From: Acidobacteriota bacterium
Lineage (GTDB): Bacteria > Acidobacteriota > Terriglobia > Bryobacterales > Bryobacteraceae
DNA length: 34,032 nucleotides
Direction: 5' to 3'
Assembly: GCA_026394015.1 (NCBI GenBank)
Contig: JAPKZA010000251.1
Coordinates: 1 to 34,032, forward strand
The notes under the pieces were generated by a model that was not told the origin of the DNA, did no database searches, and was given only the letters and a program-made list of their open reading frames with translations. Of this stretch, positions 1 through 8,695 are shown piece by piece. Within the stretch, counting starts at the first letter, position 1. Each line of letters begins with the position of its first letter. Position numbers and translations under genes: made by a program.

Positions 1-495
1 AAAGGTAGGAGGAATGATGGGGAACGAGAGTTCGCAGTCGACGATGCGGGCGACGGTGAGGCTGATGCCATCGACGGCGACGCTGCCTTTTTCGATTAAG
101 TAGCGGTCGAGTTCGGGGGGGACGCGGATGCGAAGCCACCAGTTGTCATTGCCGAGGGCTTCGAGCGCCAGGAATTCGCCGGTGCCATCGACGTGGCCCT
201 GGACCATGTGGCCGCCGAGGCGACCGCTGGGGGAGAGGGGCCGTTCGAGGTTGAGGCGGGCGCCTGGGCGGAGGTCGCCGAGGTTGGTCCGGGAGAGCGT
301 TTCGGGGGCGAGGTCGGCGGCGAAGGAGCCGGGCAGGAGATCGACGGCGGTGAGGCAGACGCCGTTGACGGCGATGCTGGCTCCGGGGAAGGCGTCCGAG
401 AGGACGGTGGAGGCGCGGACGCGGAGGCGGGCGCCGGTGGGCTGGGAGTCAAATGCCTCGAGAGTGCCGAGTTCTTCGATGATGCCGGTGAACAT
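1..495 (-). CDS. ribE: Riboflavin synthase alpha subunit, 3' end cut off
   Basis: Makes riboflavin by dismutation of two 6,7-dimethyl-8-ribityllumazine molecules in the cytosol. The reverse strand from an ATG at 495 reads [15 protein letters not shown], the classic start of the family. It then shows the first lumazine-binding repeat (NGVCLT near residue 48) and the second ([15 protein letters not shown] near residue 95, later DGISLTV). 165 codons are open to base 1 with no stop; the family is usually about 200-220 aa, so roughly 40-50 residues lie outside the window. It sits 7 bp downstream of ribD, so the two are surely co-transcribed. The identity is secure from the N-terminal motif and the internal duplication. 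Confidence 0.95.
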   Translation of the reverse strand, partial: MFTGIIEELGTLEAFDSQPTGARLRVRASTVLSDAFPGASIAVNGVCLTAVDLLPGSFAADLAPETLSRTNLGDLRPGARLNLERPLSPSGRLGGHMVQGHVDGTGEFLALEALGNDNWWLRIRVPPELDRYLIEKGSVAVDGISLTVARIVDCELSFPIIPPTF

Positions 496-502
496 ATAAG
501 TT

Positions 503-1603
503 TTAGCGCTGGGGCCGGACGAGCCAAGCTTCGACGGCGAATTCGTCGCTGCTGATGGGGTGGAGTTTGACGTCGCGGAAGCGGAGGGCGTCGGCGCGGC
601 GGCGGCGGCCGATGCCACCGGCGACGGGGAGGGACTGGGTGCCGCCGAGGATTTTGGGTGCGTAGTAGAAGAAGATTTTATCGACGACGCCGGATTCGAG
701 AGCAGCCCAGTTGACCTTGCTACCGGCCTCGATCATTAAGGAATGATAATTTCTCGCAGCGAGGAGTTCGACGACGGCGCGGAGGCTGGTACGACCGTCG
801 GGGCCGTCGAGAACGACGACTTCGACGCCTTTGCGTTCGAGGGCGGCGCGGCGTTCGGAGTTGGCGGCGGAGGTGGTGGCGACGAGGACGTCATTGGTGC
901 AGGTCTCGACCATGTTCGAAAGGGGCGAGAGGCGAAGTTGGGAATCGACGACGATGCGGAGGAGGGGGCGGCTGCGGTCGTCGCCGCTGCGGTCGGTGAG
1001 GAGGCAATCGTCGGCGAGGACGGTGCCGATGCCGGTGAGGATCGAGTCGGTATGGTGACGAAGGGTTTGGACGTGGAGGCGGGCTTGTTCGGAGGTGATC
1101 CAGCCGGTGTTGTCGTCGGGCGCGGCGATTTTGCCGTCGAGGGTGAGGGCGCTTTTGAGGGTGACGAGGGGGCGGCGTTCGCGCATGAAGAAGCAGAAGG
1201 CTTCGTTGAGTTGCTCGGCGGCGGGGGTGAAGCGGGAGTCGATGAGGACTTCGATACCGGCGGCGCGGAGTTTGGCGAAGCCTTGGCCGGCGACGAGGGG
1301 GTTGGGGTCCTGCATGGCGGCGACGACGCGGGTGATGCCGGCGGCGATGAGGGAGTCGGCACAGGGAGCGGTGCGGCCGGAGTGGGAGCAGGGTTCGAGG
1401 GTGACGTAGAGCGTGGCGCCGCGGGCTTCGGCCCCGGCTTGGGCGAGGGCGACGGTTTCGGCGTGGAGGGTATTGGCGTAGATGTGATGGCCACGGCCGA
1501 GGATCACGCCGTCTTTGGCGACGACGGCTCCGACGGCGGGGTTGGGGGAGGTACGGCCGAGGCCGAGGCGCGCTTGTTCGAGCGCCAGTTCGAGAAGATC
1601 CAT
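503..1603 (-). CDS. ribD: Bifunctional riboflavin biosynthesis deaminase/reductase RibD
   Basis: Catalyses the deamination and the side-chain reduction of the pyrimidine intermediate in riboflavin synthesis. The N-terminal deaminase domain shows HAE (47-49) and the zinc cysteines C72 and C81 in [13 protein letters not shown]. The C-terminal reductase domain begins near residue 147 ([16 protein letters not shown]) and carries [10 protein letters not shown] and MIEAGSKVN. The frame stays open upstream to 1960, but that extension is Ser/Pro-rich shadow sequence over ftsY. The ATG at 1603, giving [16 protein letters not shown], matches the family start and gives 366 aa, the usual length. It lies 4 bp after ftsY and 7 bp before ribE, which suggests an ftsY-ribD-ribE transcript. 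Confidence 0.95.
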   Translation of the reverse strand: MDLLELALEQARLGLGRTSPNPAVGAVVAKDGVILGRGHHIYANTLHAETVALAQAGAEARGATLYVTLEPCSHSGRTAPCADSLIAAGITRVVAAMQDPNPLVAGQGFAKLRAAGIEVLIDSRFTPAAEQLNEAFCFFMRERRPLVTLKSALTLDGKIAAPDDNTGWITSEQARLHVQTLRHHTDSILTGIGTVLADDCLLTDRSGDDRSRPLLRIVVDSQLRLSPLSNMVETCTNDVLVATTSAANSERRAALERKGVEVVVLDGPDGRTSLRAVVELLAARNYHSLMIEAGSKVNWAALESGVVDKIFFYYAPKILGGTQSLPVAGGIGRRRRADALRFRDVKLHPISSDEFAVEAWLVRPQR

Positions 1604-1607
1604 GACG

Positions 1608-2567
1608 TTAATCGAAGAGTGAGGCGATGTAGGATTCGGCGTTGAAGGGCAGCAGGTCGGTGACTTGTTCGCCGACGCCGATGTAGCGGATGGGGAGGTT
1701 GAGTTCGCGGGCGATGGCGATGGCGACGCCGCCTTTGGCGGTGCCGTCGAGTTTGGTGAGGACGATGCCGGTGACGCCGCCGGATTCGGTGAATTTGCGG
1801 GCTTGTTCGAGGCCGTTTTGGCCGGTGGTGGCATCAAGGACGAGGAAGACTTCGTGGGGGGCGTCAGGGATGACGCGGGCGGCGGTGCGGCGCATCTTAT
1901 CGAGTTCGGCCATGAGGTTTTCTTTGTTGTGCAGGCGGCCGGCGGTATCGACGATGACAAAGTCGGCTTTGCGGGCGCGGCCGGCTTGGAGGGCGTCGAA
2001 GATGACGGCGCTGGGGTCGGATCCTTGGGTTTGCTTGATGAGTTCGGTGTCGGCGCGGGTGGCCCAGACTTCTAGTTGTTCGATGGCGGCGGCGCGAAAG
2101 GTATCGGCGGCGGCTATGAGGACGGTCTTACCTTCGTCGTGGAGGCGGCGGGCGAGTTTGCCGGTGGTGGTGGTTTTGCCGGCACCGTTGACGCCGACCA
2201 TCATGATGACGAGGGGCGGCGAGTCAATGCGGGTGAGGGGCCGTTCGGAGGCGGAGAGGACTTCGAGGAGATGCTCCCGGATGAGTCCGCGAATTTCGCT
2301 GGGGTAGCTGACGAGTTTCCGGTCGACGCGTTGGCGGATGGTTTCGAGGATTTCGGTGGAGGTGCGGACCCCGATGTCGGCCGTGATGAGGGTGTATTCG
2401 AGTTCGTCGAGCAGGTCGGCGTCGATCTCTTTTTTGCCGAGGACGACATCCTCAATTTTGTTGACGAGGCCGGCGCGGGTCTTTTCGATCCCGCTTTTGA
2501 GGCGATCGAGGAGGTTCCCGCCACCTTCGCCGGAACCGAAAAGAGAAGAGAGCATTGGTCCTTTCAT
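1608..2567 (-). CDS. ftsY: Signal recognition particle receptor FtsY
   Basis: SRP-receptor GTPase that docks SRP-ribosome complexes at the inner membrane for co-translational insertion. An N domain (about 1-110) is followed by the G domain: GVNGAGKTTTTGKLA at about 125, DTFRAAAIEQL at about 155, DTAGR at about 207, TKLDGTAKGG, and GVGEQVTDL near the end. At 319 aa it is a short form without the long acidic A domain of E. coli FtsY. An internal ATG at codon 5 (MLSSLFG) is an alternative start preceded by AAAGGA, but the spacing there is short. It is divergent from the kinase gene across 47 bp and probably leads the ftsY-ribD-ribE unit. Confidence 0.96.
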   Translation of the reverse strand: MKGPMLSSLFGSGEGGGNLLDRLKSGIEKTRAGLVNKIEDVVLGKKEIDADLLDELEYTLITADIGVRTSTEILETIRQRVDRKLVSYPSEIRGLIREHLLEVLSASERPLTRIDSPPLVIMMVGVNGAGKTTTTGKLARRLHDEGKTVLIAAADTFRAAAIEQLEVWATRADTELIKQTQGSDPSAVIFDALQAGRARKADFVIVDTAGRLHNKENLMAELDKMRRTAARVIPDAPHEVFLVLDATTGQNGLEQARKFTESGGVTGIVLTKLDGTAKGGVAIAIARELNLPIRYIGVGEQVTDLLPFNAESYIASLFD

Positions 2568-2614
2568 GATACGGGATTCCAGCGTGAATTCCGCGTTAGA
2601 ATAGTTCAGTCACT

Positions 2615-4369
2615 TTGGAACAGCCTCCTCCACCTAAAAAAATTGGCCGTTACGTCATTCAGCAGGAGCTGGGACGCGGCGCCATGGGCGTTGTTTATCA
2701 GGCCCAGGATCCAGCCATCGGACGCACGGTGGCGGTGAAGTCGATTCGGATTGCGGAGATTGCGGACCCTCGCGAGCAGCAGCGGGTGAAGGACCGGATT
2801 TTCCGGGAGGCGCAGAGCGCCGGGGTGCTTTCGCATCCGCATATTGTGACGATTTACGATATTCAGGAAGAGGGCGACGTCGCCTATATCTTCATGGAAT
2901 ACATTGAGGGTTCGACGCTCGAGAAGATGTTGCTCGACGATGAGCCTCCGTCGAAAGAGCATATTTTAGCGTTGCTGCGTCAGACGGCGGCGGCGCTGGA
3001 CTTTGCCCACGCAAAAGGGATTGTTCACCGGGATATCAAGCCGGCGAACATCATGGTGTCGAAGGATTGGTCGGCGAAGATTGCCGATTTTGGCATTGCG
3101 AAGATGCAGTCGCAATCGATGACACAGACGGGCTTGGTGATGGGAACGCCAAGCTACATGTCGCCGGAGCAGATTCAGGGCAAGACGGTGGACGGGAAAG
3201 CGGACCAGTTTTCGTTGGGAGTGATCGCCTACGAGGTGATGACCGGCGAGAAGCCGTTCGTGGCGGAGTCTTTGCCGACGCTGTTGTTTAAGCTGGTGGG
3301 CGAGCCGGCGATTCCGGCGATTCGGTTGAACCCGACGCTCGATGTTTCGATCGACGCGGTTCTGCAGAAGGCGTTAGCGAAGACGCCGGACCAGCGGTGG
3401 GAAAATTGTGGGGCGTTTATCGCGGCGCTCGAAGAGCAGTGTCGGCGACATCCAACCTGGACGACGCAGACGCGCGGCCAGGTCTCGATGGCGGCAACCG
3501 AAGCGATGCCGACGCCGATTGTGCCTGAGCCACCGAAGGCTCCCGCTCCGGTGGTGATTCCTCCGGCTCCGAAACCGGCTCCGGTTCCGGTCGCGGCGCC
3601 AGTTGTCGCTCCGGCCCCGGTTGCTCCGAAACCCGTTCCTCCTGGGCCGGAGCCGATCCATACTCCGCCTGTTGCGCCGATCGCCCCGGCTCCGGCTCAG
3701 GGCAACCGGACGATGCTGCTGGTCGGTGCGGCCGTCGTGTTACTGCTGCTGGTTGGGTTTGTCGCCATGAAGTTTATGGGCGGAAAGGGCGACGGAACAA
3801 CGCCGACGGTAGCGAGCAACGAAGTCCCGATCGCTCCGCCGTTGCCGAAGGTCGTCGAGTCCGGGAGCAAAGCGGAACCGAAGAAACCCGAGCCTATTCC
3901 GAGTGGGGATAAGCCGGCGAGCCCGGACCCTGCGCCATCGGGTAAAGGGATGGTGGCGGTAGAGATTCGTTCCACTCCGCCGGGCGCGAAGATCACGCTA
4001 GATGATGGCAAGGTGGAGGGGTGTACGTCTCCTTGCACGTTGGATTTGGCTCCCGGTCGCCACGTGCTGATCGCCCAGTTGGATAAGTACGAAACGGCGA
4101 ACAAGATTTTTAACTTGCCCGCGGATAGCAAGTTGAACGTGAACCTGCGGCGGCAGACCGGGACGGTGGCGGTGAGTTCGAATCCGGCCGGGGCTCAAAT
4201 TGTGGTTGACGGAATCGAGTATCCAGAGAAGACGCCGACGATGTTGACCTTGCCGGTTGGCAAGCACAAGGTGACGGTTTCGTTCCCCGGGCGCGGCGAG
4301 AAAAGTCGGGACTTCAACATCGAAGACGGCGCGCAGCTCGACTACAGCGTGAATTTCGGCGGGAACTAA
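2615..4369 (+). CDS. Transmembrane Ser/Thr protein kinase with periplasmic PEGA repeats
   Basis: Hanks-type kinase of 584 aa starting from TTG. The cytosolic kinase domain (about 11-270) has the glycine loop GRGAMGVV (20-27), K42 in VAVK, HRDIKPANIM with catalytic D140, DFG (158-160) and the activation-loop/APE-region sequence GTPSYMSPEQ. A Pro/Ala-rich linker (about 305-370) leads to one hydrophobic segment (LLVGAAVVLLLLVGFVAM). The outer part carries two PEGA-type repeats, VAVEIRSTPPGAKITLDDG and TVAVSSNPAGAQIVVDG. PEGA domains are thought to sense or bind at the cell surface, so a sensor kinase is a reasonable inference; the ligand and substrate are unknown. No convincing Shine-Dalgarno precedes the TTG. 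The next gene follows 15 bp later. Confidence 0.93.
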   Translation: MEQPPPPKKIGRYVIQQELGRGAMGVVYQAQDPAIGRTVAVKSIRIAEIADPREQQRVKDRIFREAQSAGVLSHPHIVTIYDIQEEGDVAYIFMEYIEGSTLEKMLLDDEPPSKEHILALLRQTAAALDFAHAKGIVHRDIKPANIMVSKDWSAKIADFGIAKMQSQSMTQTGLVMGTPSYMSPEQIQGKTVDGKADQFSLGVIAYEVMTGEKPFVAESLPTLLFKLVGEPAIPAIRLNPTLDVSIDAVLQKALAKTPDQRWENCGAFIAALEEQCRRHPTWTTQTRGQVSMAATEAMPTPIVPEPPKAPAPVVIPPAPKPAPVPVAAPVVAPAPVAPKPVPPGPEPIHTPPVAPIAPAPAQGNRTMLLVGAAVVLLLLVGFVAMKFMGGKGDGTTPTVASNEVPIAPPLPKVVESGSKAEPKKPEPIPSGDKPASPDPAPSGKGMVAVEIRSTPPGAKITLDDGKVEGCTSPCTLDLAPGRHVLIAQLDKYETANKIFNLPADSKLNVNLRRQTGTVAVSSNPAGAQIVVDGIEYPEKTPTMLTLPVGKHKVTVSFPGRGEKSRDFNIEDGAQLDYSVNFGGN

Positions 4370-4384
4370 GTACACTAGAAGGCG

Positions 4385-5761
4385 ATGCCTTCTTCTTCTG
4401 CTTCTCGAGTCTTGATGGGCCGCCGGGCGTTACTGGCGGGGATAGGTTCTTCGTTGCTACTGGGCGCGCCGAAGACTGGAATGCGGGTGCTGTCGAGCCG
4501 CCCGGAAGATCTGGAAATGCCGATGGAAGGTTTTTCGACCTGGATCACCCCGGTGGAGAAGTTCTTCGTACGGAGCCACCACTATACGCCGGACGTCAAG
4601 CTGGCCGATTGGAAGTTGAGCATCGGCGGCAAGGTGGCGAATGCCCTGACGATGACGATGGAGGAGTTGAAGAAGCTGCCTCGTGTCGAACTGGTGAGTG
4701 TTCTGGAATGCGCGGGTAATGGGCGGGGGCTGTACGAGCCGACCATGGCCGGTTTGCAGTGGGAGTACGGCAGCGTGGGGAATGCCCGTTGGGCCGGGGT
4801 GCGGCTGGCGGACGTGTTGAAGAAGGCCGGGGTGCAGGAAGGGGCGATCGAGGTGTGGTTCGACGGCGCGGACGTGCCGGTGGGGACGCAGCCGGAGTTC
4901 CAGCGGACGATTCCGATCAAGAAAGCTTTGGATCCGAATACCTTGCTGGCTTACGAGATGAACGGGGCGGCGCTGGACCCTTCGCATGGGTTCCCGTTGC
5001 GCGTGGTGGTGCCGGGTTGGGCGGGGGATAGTTGGGTAAAGTGGGTGACGAAGATCGAGGTCAGGGATAAGGAGTTCGAAGGCTTCTTCATGAAGACCGG
5101 GTATCGGCACCCGGGCAAGGGCGTGACGCCGGGGGTGGCGGTGGATCCGGCGCTGATGTCGCCGGTGACGAATTTGAATATCAAGAGCATCATCGCGAGC
5201 CATGCGGACCGGAGCGAGGTGAAGCCGGGGCCGTTGAAACTGGCGGGGGCGGCGTGGTCGAACACGTCGCCGGTGGTCAGCGTGGACGTTTCGACCGATG
5301 CGGGGCGGACGTGGAAGGCGGCGGCGTTGGGGACGGAGAAGGCCGCGTTTGCGTGGCGGTTGTGGGAGTTTGCGTGGACTCCGCCGAAGGAAGCCTACTA
5401 CAGCGTAATGGTGCGCGCGCGCAATGCGGCGGGCGAGATGCAGCCGTTGCAGCAGGAGTGGAATCCGTCTGGCTATAGCCACAACGTGGTGCAGGCGGTG
5501 CGTTTGAACGTGACCGCGAAGCCGTCGGCGGCAGCGGCGACGATGGTGCAGGGTGACTTTGCGGCACCGCCCGCCGTGCTCAATCAGAGCTGTCTGGGCT
5601 GCCACACGGTGGAGCCGATTCAGCAGCAGCGGATGTCGCGGGGGCAGTGGGAGAAGGAAGTGGAGAAGATGCAGCGTTGGGGAGCTCAGGTGAAGCCGGA
5701 ACTGAAAGATGTTTTGGTGGATTACCTGGCAAAACGCTATGGGGTTAGGCCGATTCGATAG
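4385..5761 (+). CDS. Sulfite-oxidase-like molybdopterin enzyme with C-terminal heme c domain
   Basis: A 458-aa exported oxidoreductase. The N-terminus has twin arginines (R13-R14) before a hydrophobic stretch (ALLAGIGSSLLLGAP), a Tat-type signal that fits a folded Mo-cofactor protein. The oxidoreductase molybdopterin domain carries the putative Mo-ligating C109 in VLECAGNGRG and the motif GFPLRVVVPGWAGDSWVKW. A Mo-co dimerisation domain follows (about 265-385; SVDVSTDAGRTWKAA). The last 56 residues contain CLGCH (403-407), a single c-type heme site. In SorAB enzymes the heme is on a separate subunit, so this looks like an in-line fusion passing electrons to the respiratory chain. Sulfite as substrate is inferred from the family only; other sulfoxide or sulfite substrates are possible. 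Confidence 0.88.
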   Translation: MPSSSASRVLMGRRALLAGIGSSLLLGAPKTGMRVLSSRPEDLEMPMEGFSTWITPVEKFFVRSHHYTPDVKLADWKLSIGGKVANALTMTMEELKKLPRVELVSVLECAGNGRGLYEPTMAGLQWEYGSVGNARWAGVRLADVLKKAGVQEGAIEVWFDGADVPVGTQPEFQRTIPIKKALDPNTLLAYEMNGAALDPSHGFPLRVVVPGWAGDSWVKWVTKIEVRDKEFEGFFMKTGYRHPGKGVTPGVAVDPALMSPVTNLNIKSIIASHADRSEVKPGPLKLAGAAWSNTSPVVSVDVSTDAGRTWKAAALGTEKAAFAWRLWEFAWTPPKEAYYSVMVRARNAAGEMQPLQQEWNPSGYSHNVVQAVRLNVTAKPSAAAATMVQGDFAAPPAVLNQSCLGCHTVEPIQQQRMSRGQWEKEVEKMQRWGAQVKPELKDVLVDYLAKRYGVRPIR

Positions 5762-5804
5762 TAGACTAGAGGTTCTCCCCCCCGGAAGCTACCCCAACCT
5801 ATAC

Positions 5805-6221
5805 ATGCAACGCGCAGGACGCCTTGTCTCCGGATTGAAAATGAAGAGTGCTGGCCTCAGCTCGGAAGAGATGGCAGGGGCGGCATGGCCCGCGGCGGTC
5901 GGCAAGCGGCTCGCGGCACGGACGGGGCCGGTGCGCCTGTTTGGCGCCAAGCTGGTAGTGGAAGTGGAAGATGCGGTTTGGCAGGGGCAGCTATTTACGC
6001 TGACGTCGCAGATTTTGCCGAAGCTGAAGGCGATTTTGGGCCCCGGGATCGTGGAACATTTAGAGTTTCGGATCGGGGTGCCGCGGCGGGAGCCCCAGCG
6101 GGCGGTGGTGGCCGATGAGCGGGCCGACGGGATTGAAGACCCGATATTTCAGCTGCTGTATTTGACCTCGCGGACGCGGAGCGAGCGCCTGGCCGAAGAA
6201 CGAAAGAGGAAGATCGCTTGA
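5805..6221 (+). CDS. DciA/DUF721 family protein
   Basis: A 138-aa protein with the DUF721 pattern: AAWPAAVGKRLAARTGPVRL, then LVVEVEDAVWQGQLFTL and SQILPKLKAILG. DciA proteins of this family recruit the replicative helicase in bacteria that lack DnaC/DnaI. That role is plausible here but not shown by the sequence. The frame extends back to 5709 inside the molybdoenzyme gene; the ATG at 5805 (MQRAGRLVSGLK) is the better start because it removes the overlap. The stop overlaps the gatC start as TTGA, so translation is probably coupled. The C-terminus is basic (EERKRKIA). Confidence 0.75.
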   Translation: MQRAGRLVSGLKMKSAGLSSEEMAGAAWPAAVGKRLAARTGPVRLFGAKLVVEVEDAVWQGQLFTLTSQILPKLKAILGPGIVEHLEFRIGVPRREPQRAVVADERADGIEDPIFQLLYLTSRTRSERLAEERKRKIA

Positions 6222-6517
6222 AACTGACAGAGGAAAACGTTCGGTATGTGGCGGGCCTCGCCAACCTGACGCTGAGTGAGTCGGAGATCCATCAGTACGC
6301 CGACGAATTGAGCAACATTTTGACTTACGTGGACAAACTGAACGAGTTAGACACGACGGGCGTGGAGCCGATGGCGCAGGTGCTGTTCGCGGCCGGGGAT
6401 CCGGCGTCGCTGCGGGAGGGCGTGCAACGGACTCCGCTGACCAACGCCGAGGCGTTGGGGAACGCGCCGCTGGCGACCGGGGGCTATTTCAAAGTTCCGA
6501 AGGTGATTGAGCGGTAA
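6218..6517 (+). CDS. gatC: Asp/Glu-tRNA amidotransferase subunit C
   Basis: Small subunit (99 aa) that stabilises GatA in the GatCAB complex, which amidates mischarged Glu-tRNA(Gln) and Asp-tRNA(Asn). The N-terminus KLTEENVRYVAGLANLTLSE and the later LNELDTTGVEPMAQV are family hallmarks. The start is TTG at 6218, overlapping the stop of the preceding gene (TTGA). GAGGAAG stands about six bases upstream and supports this start. gatA begins 3 bp after the stop. gatB is not in the window and must be elsewhere. Confidence 0.94.
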   Translation: MKLTEENVRYVAGLANLTLSESEIHQYADELSNILTYVDKLNELDTTGVEPMAQVLFAAGDPASLREGVQRTPLTNAEALGNAPLATGGYFKVPKVIER

Positions 6518-6520
6518 GCC

Positions 6521-7963
6521 ATGAACATTGCTACGTTGACGATTGCAGAGGTACAGAACGGCCTGCGGGCCAAGCAGTTCAGCGCGGTGGAACTGGCGAC
6601 CGAAGCGCTGCGGTTCGGCCAGGCGGAGAACGGGAAGACGAACGCGTATCTGACGTTTTCCGACGAGCGGGCGTTGGCGGCGGCGGCGCGGGTGGACGCG
6701 AAGTTGGCGGCCGGGGAACCGATTGGGGCGCTGGGCGGGGTGCCGGTGGCGGTGAAAGACGTCATCGTGACGAAGGGGCTGCGGACGACTTGCGGGTCGA
6801 AGATGTTGGGCAAGTTTCTGCCGCCTTATGACGCGACGGCCGTGGAACGGTTGGAAGCGGCGGGGGGCGTGATCCTGGGCAAGGCGAACTGCGATGAGTT
6901 CGCCATGGGCTCTTCGAACGAGAATTCGGCGTATGGCCCGGTGCGGAATCCGGTGGCGCTGGACCGGGTGCCGGGTGGCAGTTCGGGGGGCAGCGCGGCG
7001 GTGGTGGCGCAGGGGACGGCGGTGGTTTCCCTGGGCTCGGATACCGGCGGCTCGATTCGGCAGCCGGCGAGCTTTTGCGGCTGCGTGGGCGTGACGCCGA
7101 CCTATGGCCGGGTGTCTCGCTATGGCTTGGTGGCGTTTGCGAGTTCGCTCGACCATATCGGCCCGTTCAGCCGGACGGTGGCGGATTCGGCGACGGTGCT
7201 GCAGACGATTGCGGGGCGGGATGACCGGGATGCGACGTCGGCGCTGCACGCGGTGCCGGACTATTTCGCGACGATGGGCGAGTCCGTGAAGGGCTTGCGG
7301 TTGGGCCTGCCGAAGGAGTATTTCGCGGGGCTGGCACCGGAGACGGGCGACCGGATCATGGCCGGGGTCGAGGTGCTGAAGAAGCTCGGCTGCGAGGTCA
7401 GCGAGGTGAGTCTGCCGCATACCGAATATGCGATTGCGGCTTACTACATCATCTGCACGGCGGAGGTTTCGGCGAACCTTTCGCGGTTTGACGGGGTGCG
7501 GTTTGGCCACCGGTCGGCCAAGAGCGATACGCTCGCGGACCTGTATAAGAACTCGCGCGGCGAAGGGTTCGGGGCGGAAGTGAAGCGGCGGATCATGTTG
7601 GGAACGTATGTGCTGAGCCATGGGTATTACGACGCGTATTACTTGAAGGCGCAGAAAGTACGGAATCTGTTGACGCAGGATTTTGCGAAGGCGTTTGAGC
7701 AGGTCGACGCGCTGATTACCCCGGTTTCGCCGTTTCCGGCGTTTAAGATCGGAGAAAAGGTGAATGACCCGATCCAAATGTACCTCTCCGACATCTACAC
7801 CATTACGGGGAGCCTTGCGGGCATCCCGTGCATGAGTGTGCCGTGCGGAGCGACCGCCGAAGGGTTGCCGGTGGGCATGCAGATTTTGACCAAGCATTTC
7901 GCGGAAGACACGATGTTCCGTCTTGCGCACCAATACGAAAAAGCGGGCGGCTTTACCGCCTAA
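6521..7963 (+). CDS. gatA: Asp/Glu-tRNA amidotransferase subunit A
   Basis: Amidase-signature subunit (480 aa) that releases ammonia from glutamine for tRNA-dependent transamidation. The Ser-cisSer-Lys triad is visible: K79 in GGVPVAVKD, S154 in PGGSSGGSAA, and the nucleophile S178 in GSDTGGSIRQP. GYYDAYYLKAQKVR and the C-terminal PVGMQI are also typical of GatA rather than of generic amidases. Length is normal. It lies directly behind gatC and 19 bp before sodA. Confidence 0.96.
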   Translation: MNIATLTIAEVQNGLRAKQFSAVELATEALRFGQAENGKTNAYLTFSDERALAAAARVDAKLAAGEPIGALGGVPVAVKDVIVTKGLRTTCGSKMLGKFLPPYDATAVERLEAAGGVILGKANCDEFAMGSSNENSAYGPVRNPVALDRVPGGSSGGSAAVVAQGTAVVSLGSDTGGSIRQPASFCGCVGVTPTYGRVSRYGLVAFASSLDHIGPFSRTVADSATVLQTIAGRDDRDATSALHAVPDYFATMGESVKGLRLGLPKEYFAGLAPETGDRIMAGVEVLKKLGCEVSEVSLPHTEYAIAAYYIICTAEVSANLSRFDGVRFGHRSAKSDTLADLYKNSRGEGFGAEVKRRIMLGTYVLSHGYYDAYYLKAQKVRNLLTQDFAKAFEQVDALITPVSPFPAFKIGEKVNDPIQMYLSDIYTITGSLAGIPCMSVPCGATAEGLPVGMQILTKHFAEDTMFRLAHQYEKAGGFTA

Positions 7964-7982
7964 TTGAGGAGAAGAGATTACG

Positions 7983-8609
7983 ATGCCTTTTGTACTGCCT
8001 GAACTGGGATACGCGAACGACGCGCTGGAACCTTACCTTGACGCCGTGACGATGGACATTCATCGCACGCGTCACCACCAGACCTACGTGACGAATCTGA
8101 ACAACGCCGTGACGGCGAACGCTTCGCTCGAAGGGAAGACGCTCGAAGAGCTGCTCGCCAACAACCTGGCCATCGTGCCGGACGCCGCCAAGGGCGCCGT
8201 GCGGAACCATGGGGGCGGCCACGCCAACCATACGCTTTTCTGGGCGACGCTGGCTCCGAACGCCGGGGGCGCGCCGGTGGGCACGCTGGCCGAGGCGATC
8301 ACCGCGAAGTACGGTGATTTCGACGCGTTCAAGGCTGCCTTCAAAGCCGCCGCCGTGGGCCGGTTTGGCTCGGGCTGGGCGTGGCTTGTGAAGAACGCTG
8401 ATGGCGGCGTGGAAGTAACTTCGAGCGCCAACCAGGATTCGCCGTTGATGGATGGCAAAACGCCGATTCTGGGTTTGGACGTGTGGGAACACGCCTATTA
8501 CTTGAAGTACCAGAACAAGCGCCCGGACTATATCGACGCCTACTGGAGCGTCGTGAATTGGACGGCCGCTGAGAGCTTGTTTACCGGCACCAGCTCGCTG
8601 AGCTTCTAA
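7983..8609 (+). CDS. sodA: Superoxide dismutase, Mn type
   Basis: Converts superoxide to oxygen and hydrogen peroxide. All four metal ligands are present: H27 in [10 protein letters not shown]83 in HANHTLFW, and D166 and H170 in [10 protein letters not shown]77/G78 in GGGHANH and Q151 in [10 protein letters not shown] are the residues that usually mark Mn rather than Fe enzymes. No signal peptide is visible, so it is cytosolic. A GAGGAG site lies about 11 bases before the ATG. At 208 aa it has normal length, and a strong intrinsic terminator follows it. Confidence 0.96.
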   Translation: MPFVLPELGYANDALEPYLDAVTMDIHRTRHHQTYVTNLNNAVTANASLEGKTLEELLANNLAIVPDAAKGAVRNHGGGHANHTLFWATLAPNAGGAPVGTLAEAITAKYGDFDAFKAAFKAAAVGRFGSGWAWLVKNADGGVEVTSSANQDSPLMDGKTPILGLDVWEHAYYLKYQNKRPDYIDAYWSVVNWTAAESLFTGTSSLSF

Positions 8610-8625
8610 ATCGAAAGCAGCATTG

Positions 8626-8662
8626 ACGGAGGAATGGGCCCGGGCTGTTCCTCCGTTTTTTT
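8626..8662 (+). terminator. Intrinsic terminator after sodA
   Basis: A perfect 9-bp stem (ACGGAGGAA at 8626-8634 pairing with TTCCTCCGT at 8648-8656) encloses a 13-base GC-rich loop and runs straight into a T tract. It should end the transcript coming from gatCA-sodA and isolate the secreted-protein gene that starts at 8696. Confidence 0.88.
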
Positions 8663-8695
8663 GTGCCCATTCGAAATGTGGTTGAATAGCTGGAG

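Noticed and set aside
743-1645. Long plus-strand open frame, Gly/Asp/Glu-rich
   Set aside because: It is the antisense shadow of ribD, which has clear catalytic motifs. High GC at third positions keeps the opposite frames open.
1604-1960. 119-residue N-terminal extension of RibD
   Set aside because: Ser/Pro-rich shadow over ftsY; RibD homology begins exactly at the ATG at 1603.
4457-5605. 382-codon minus-strand open frame rich in Arg and His
   Set aside because: Antisense shadow of the molybdoenzyme gene; its composition is typical of reverse-frame reading of GC-rich DNA.
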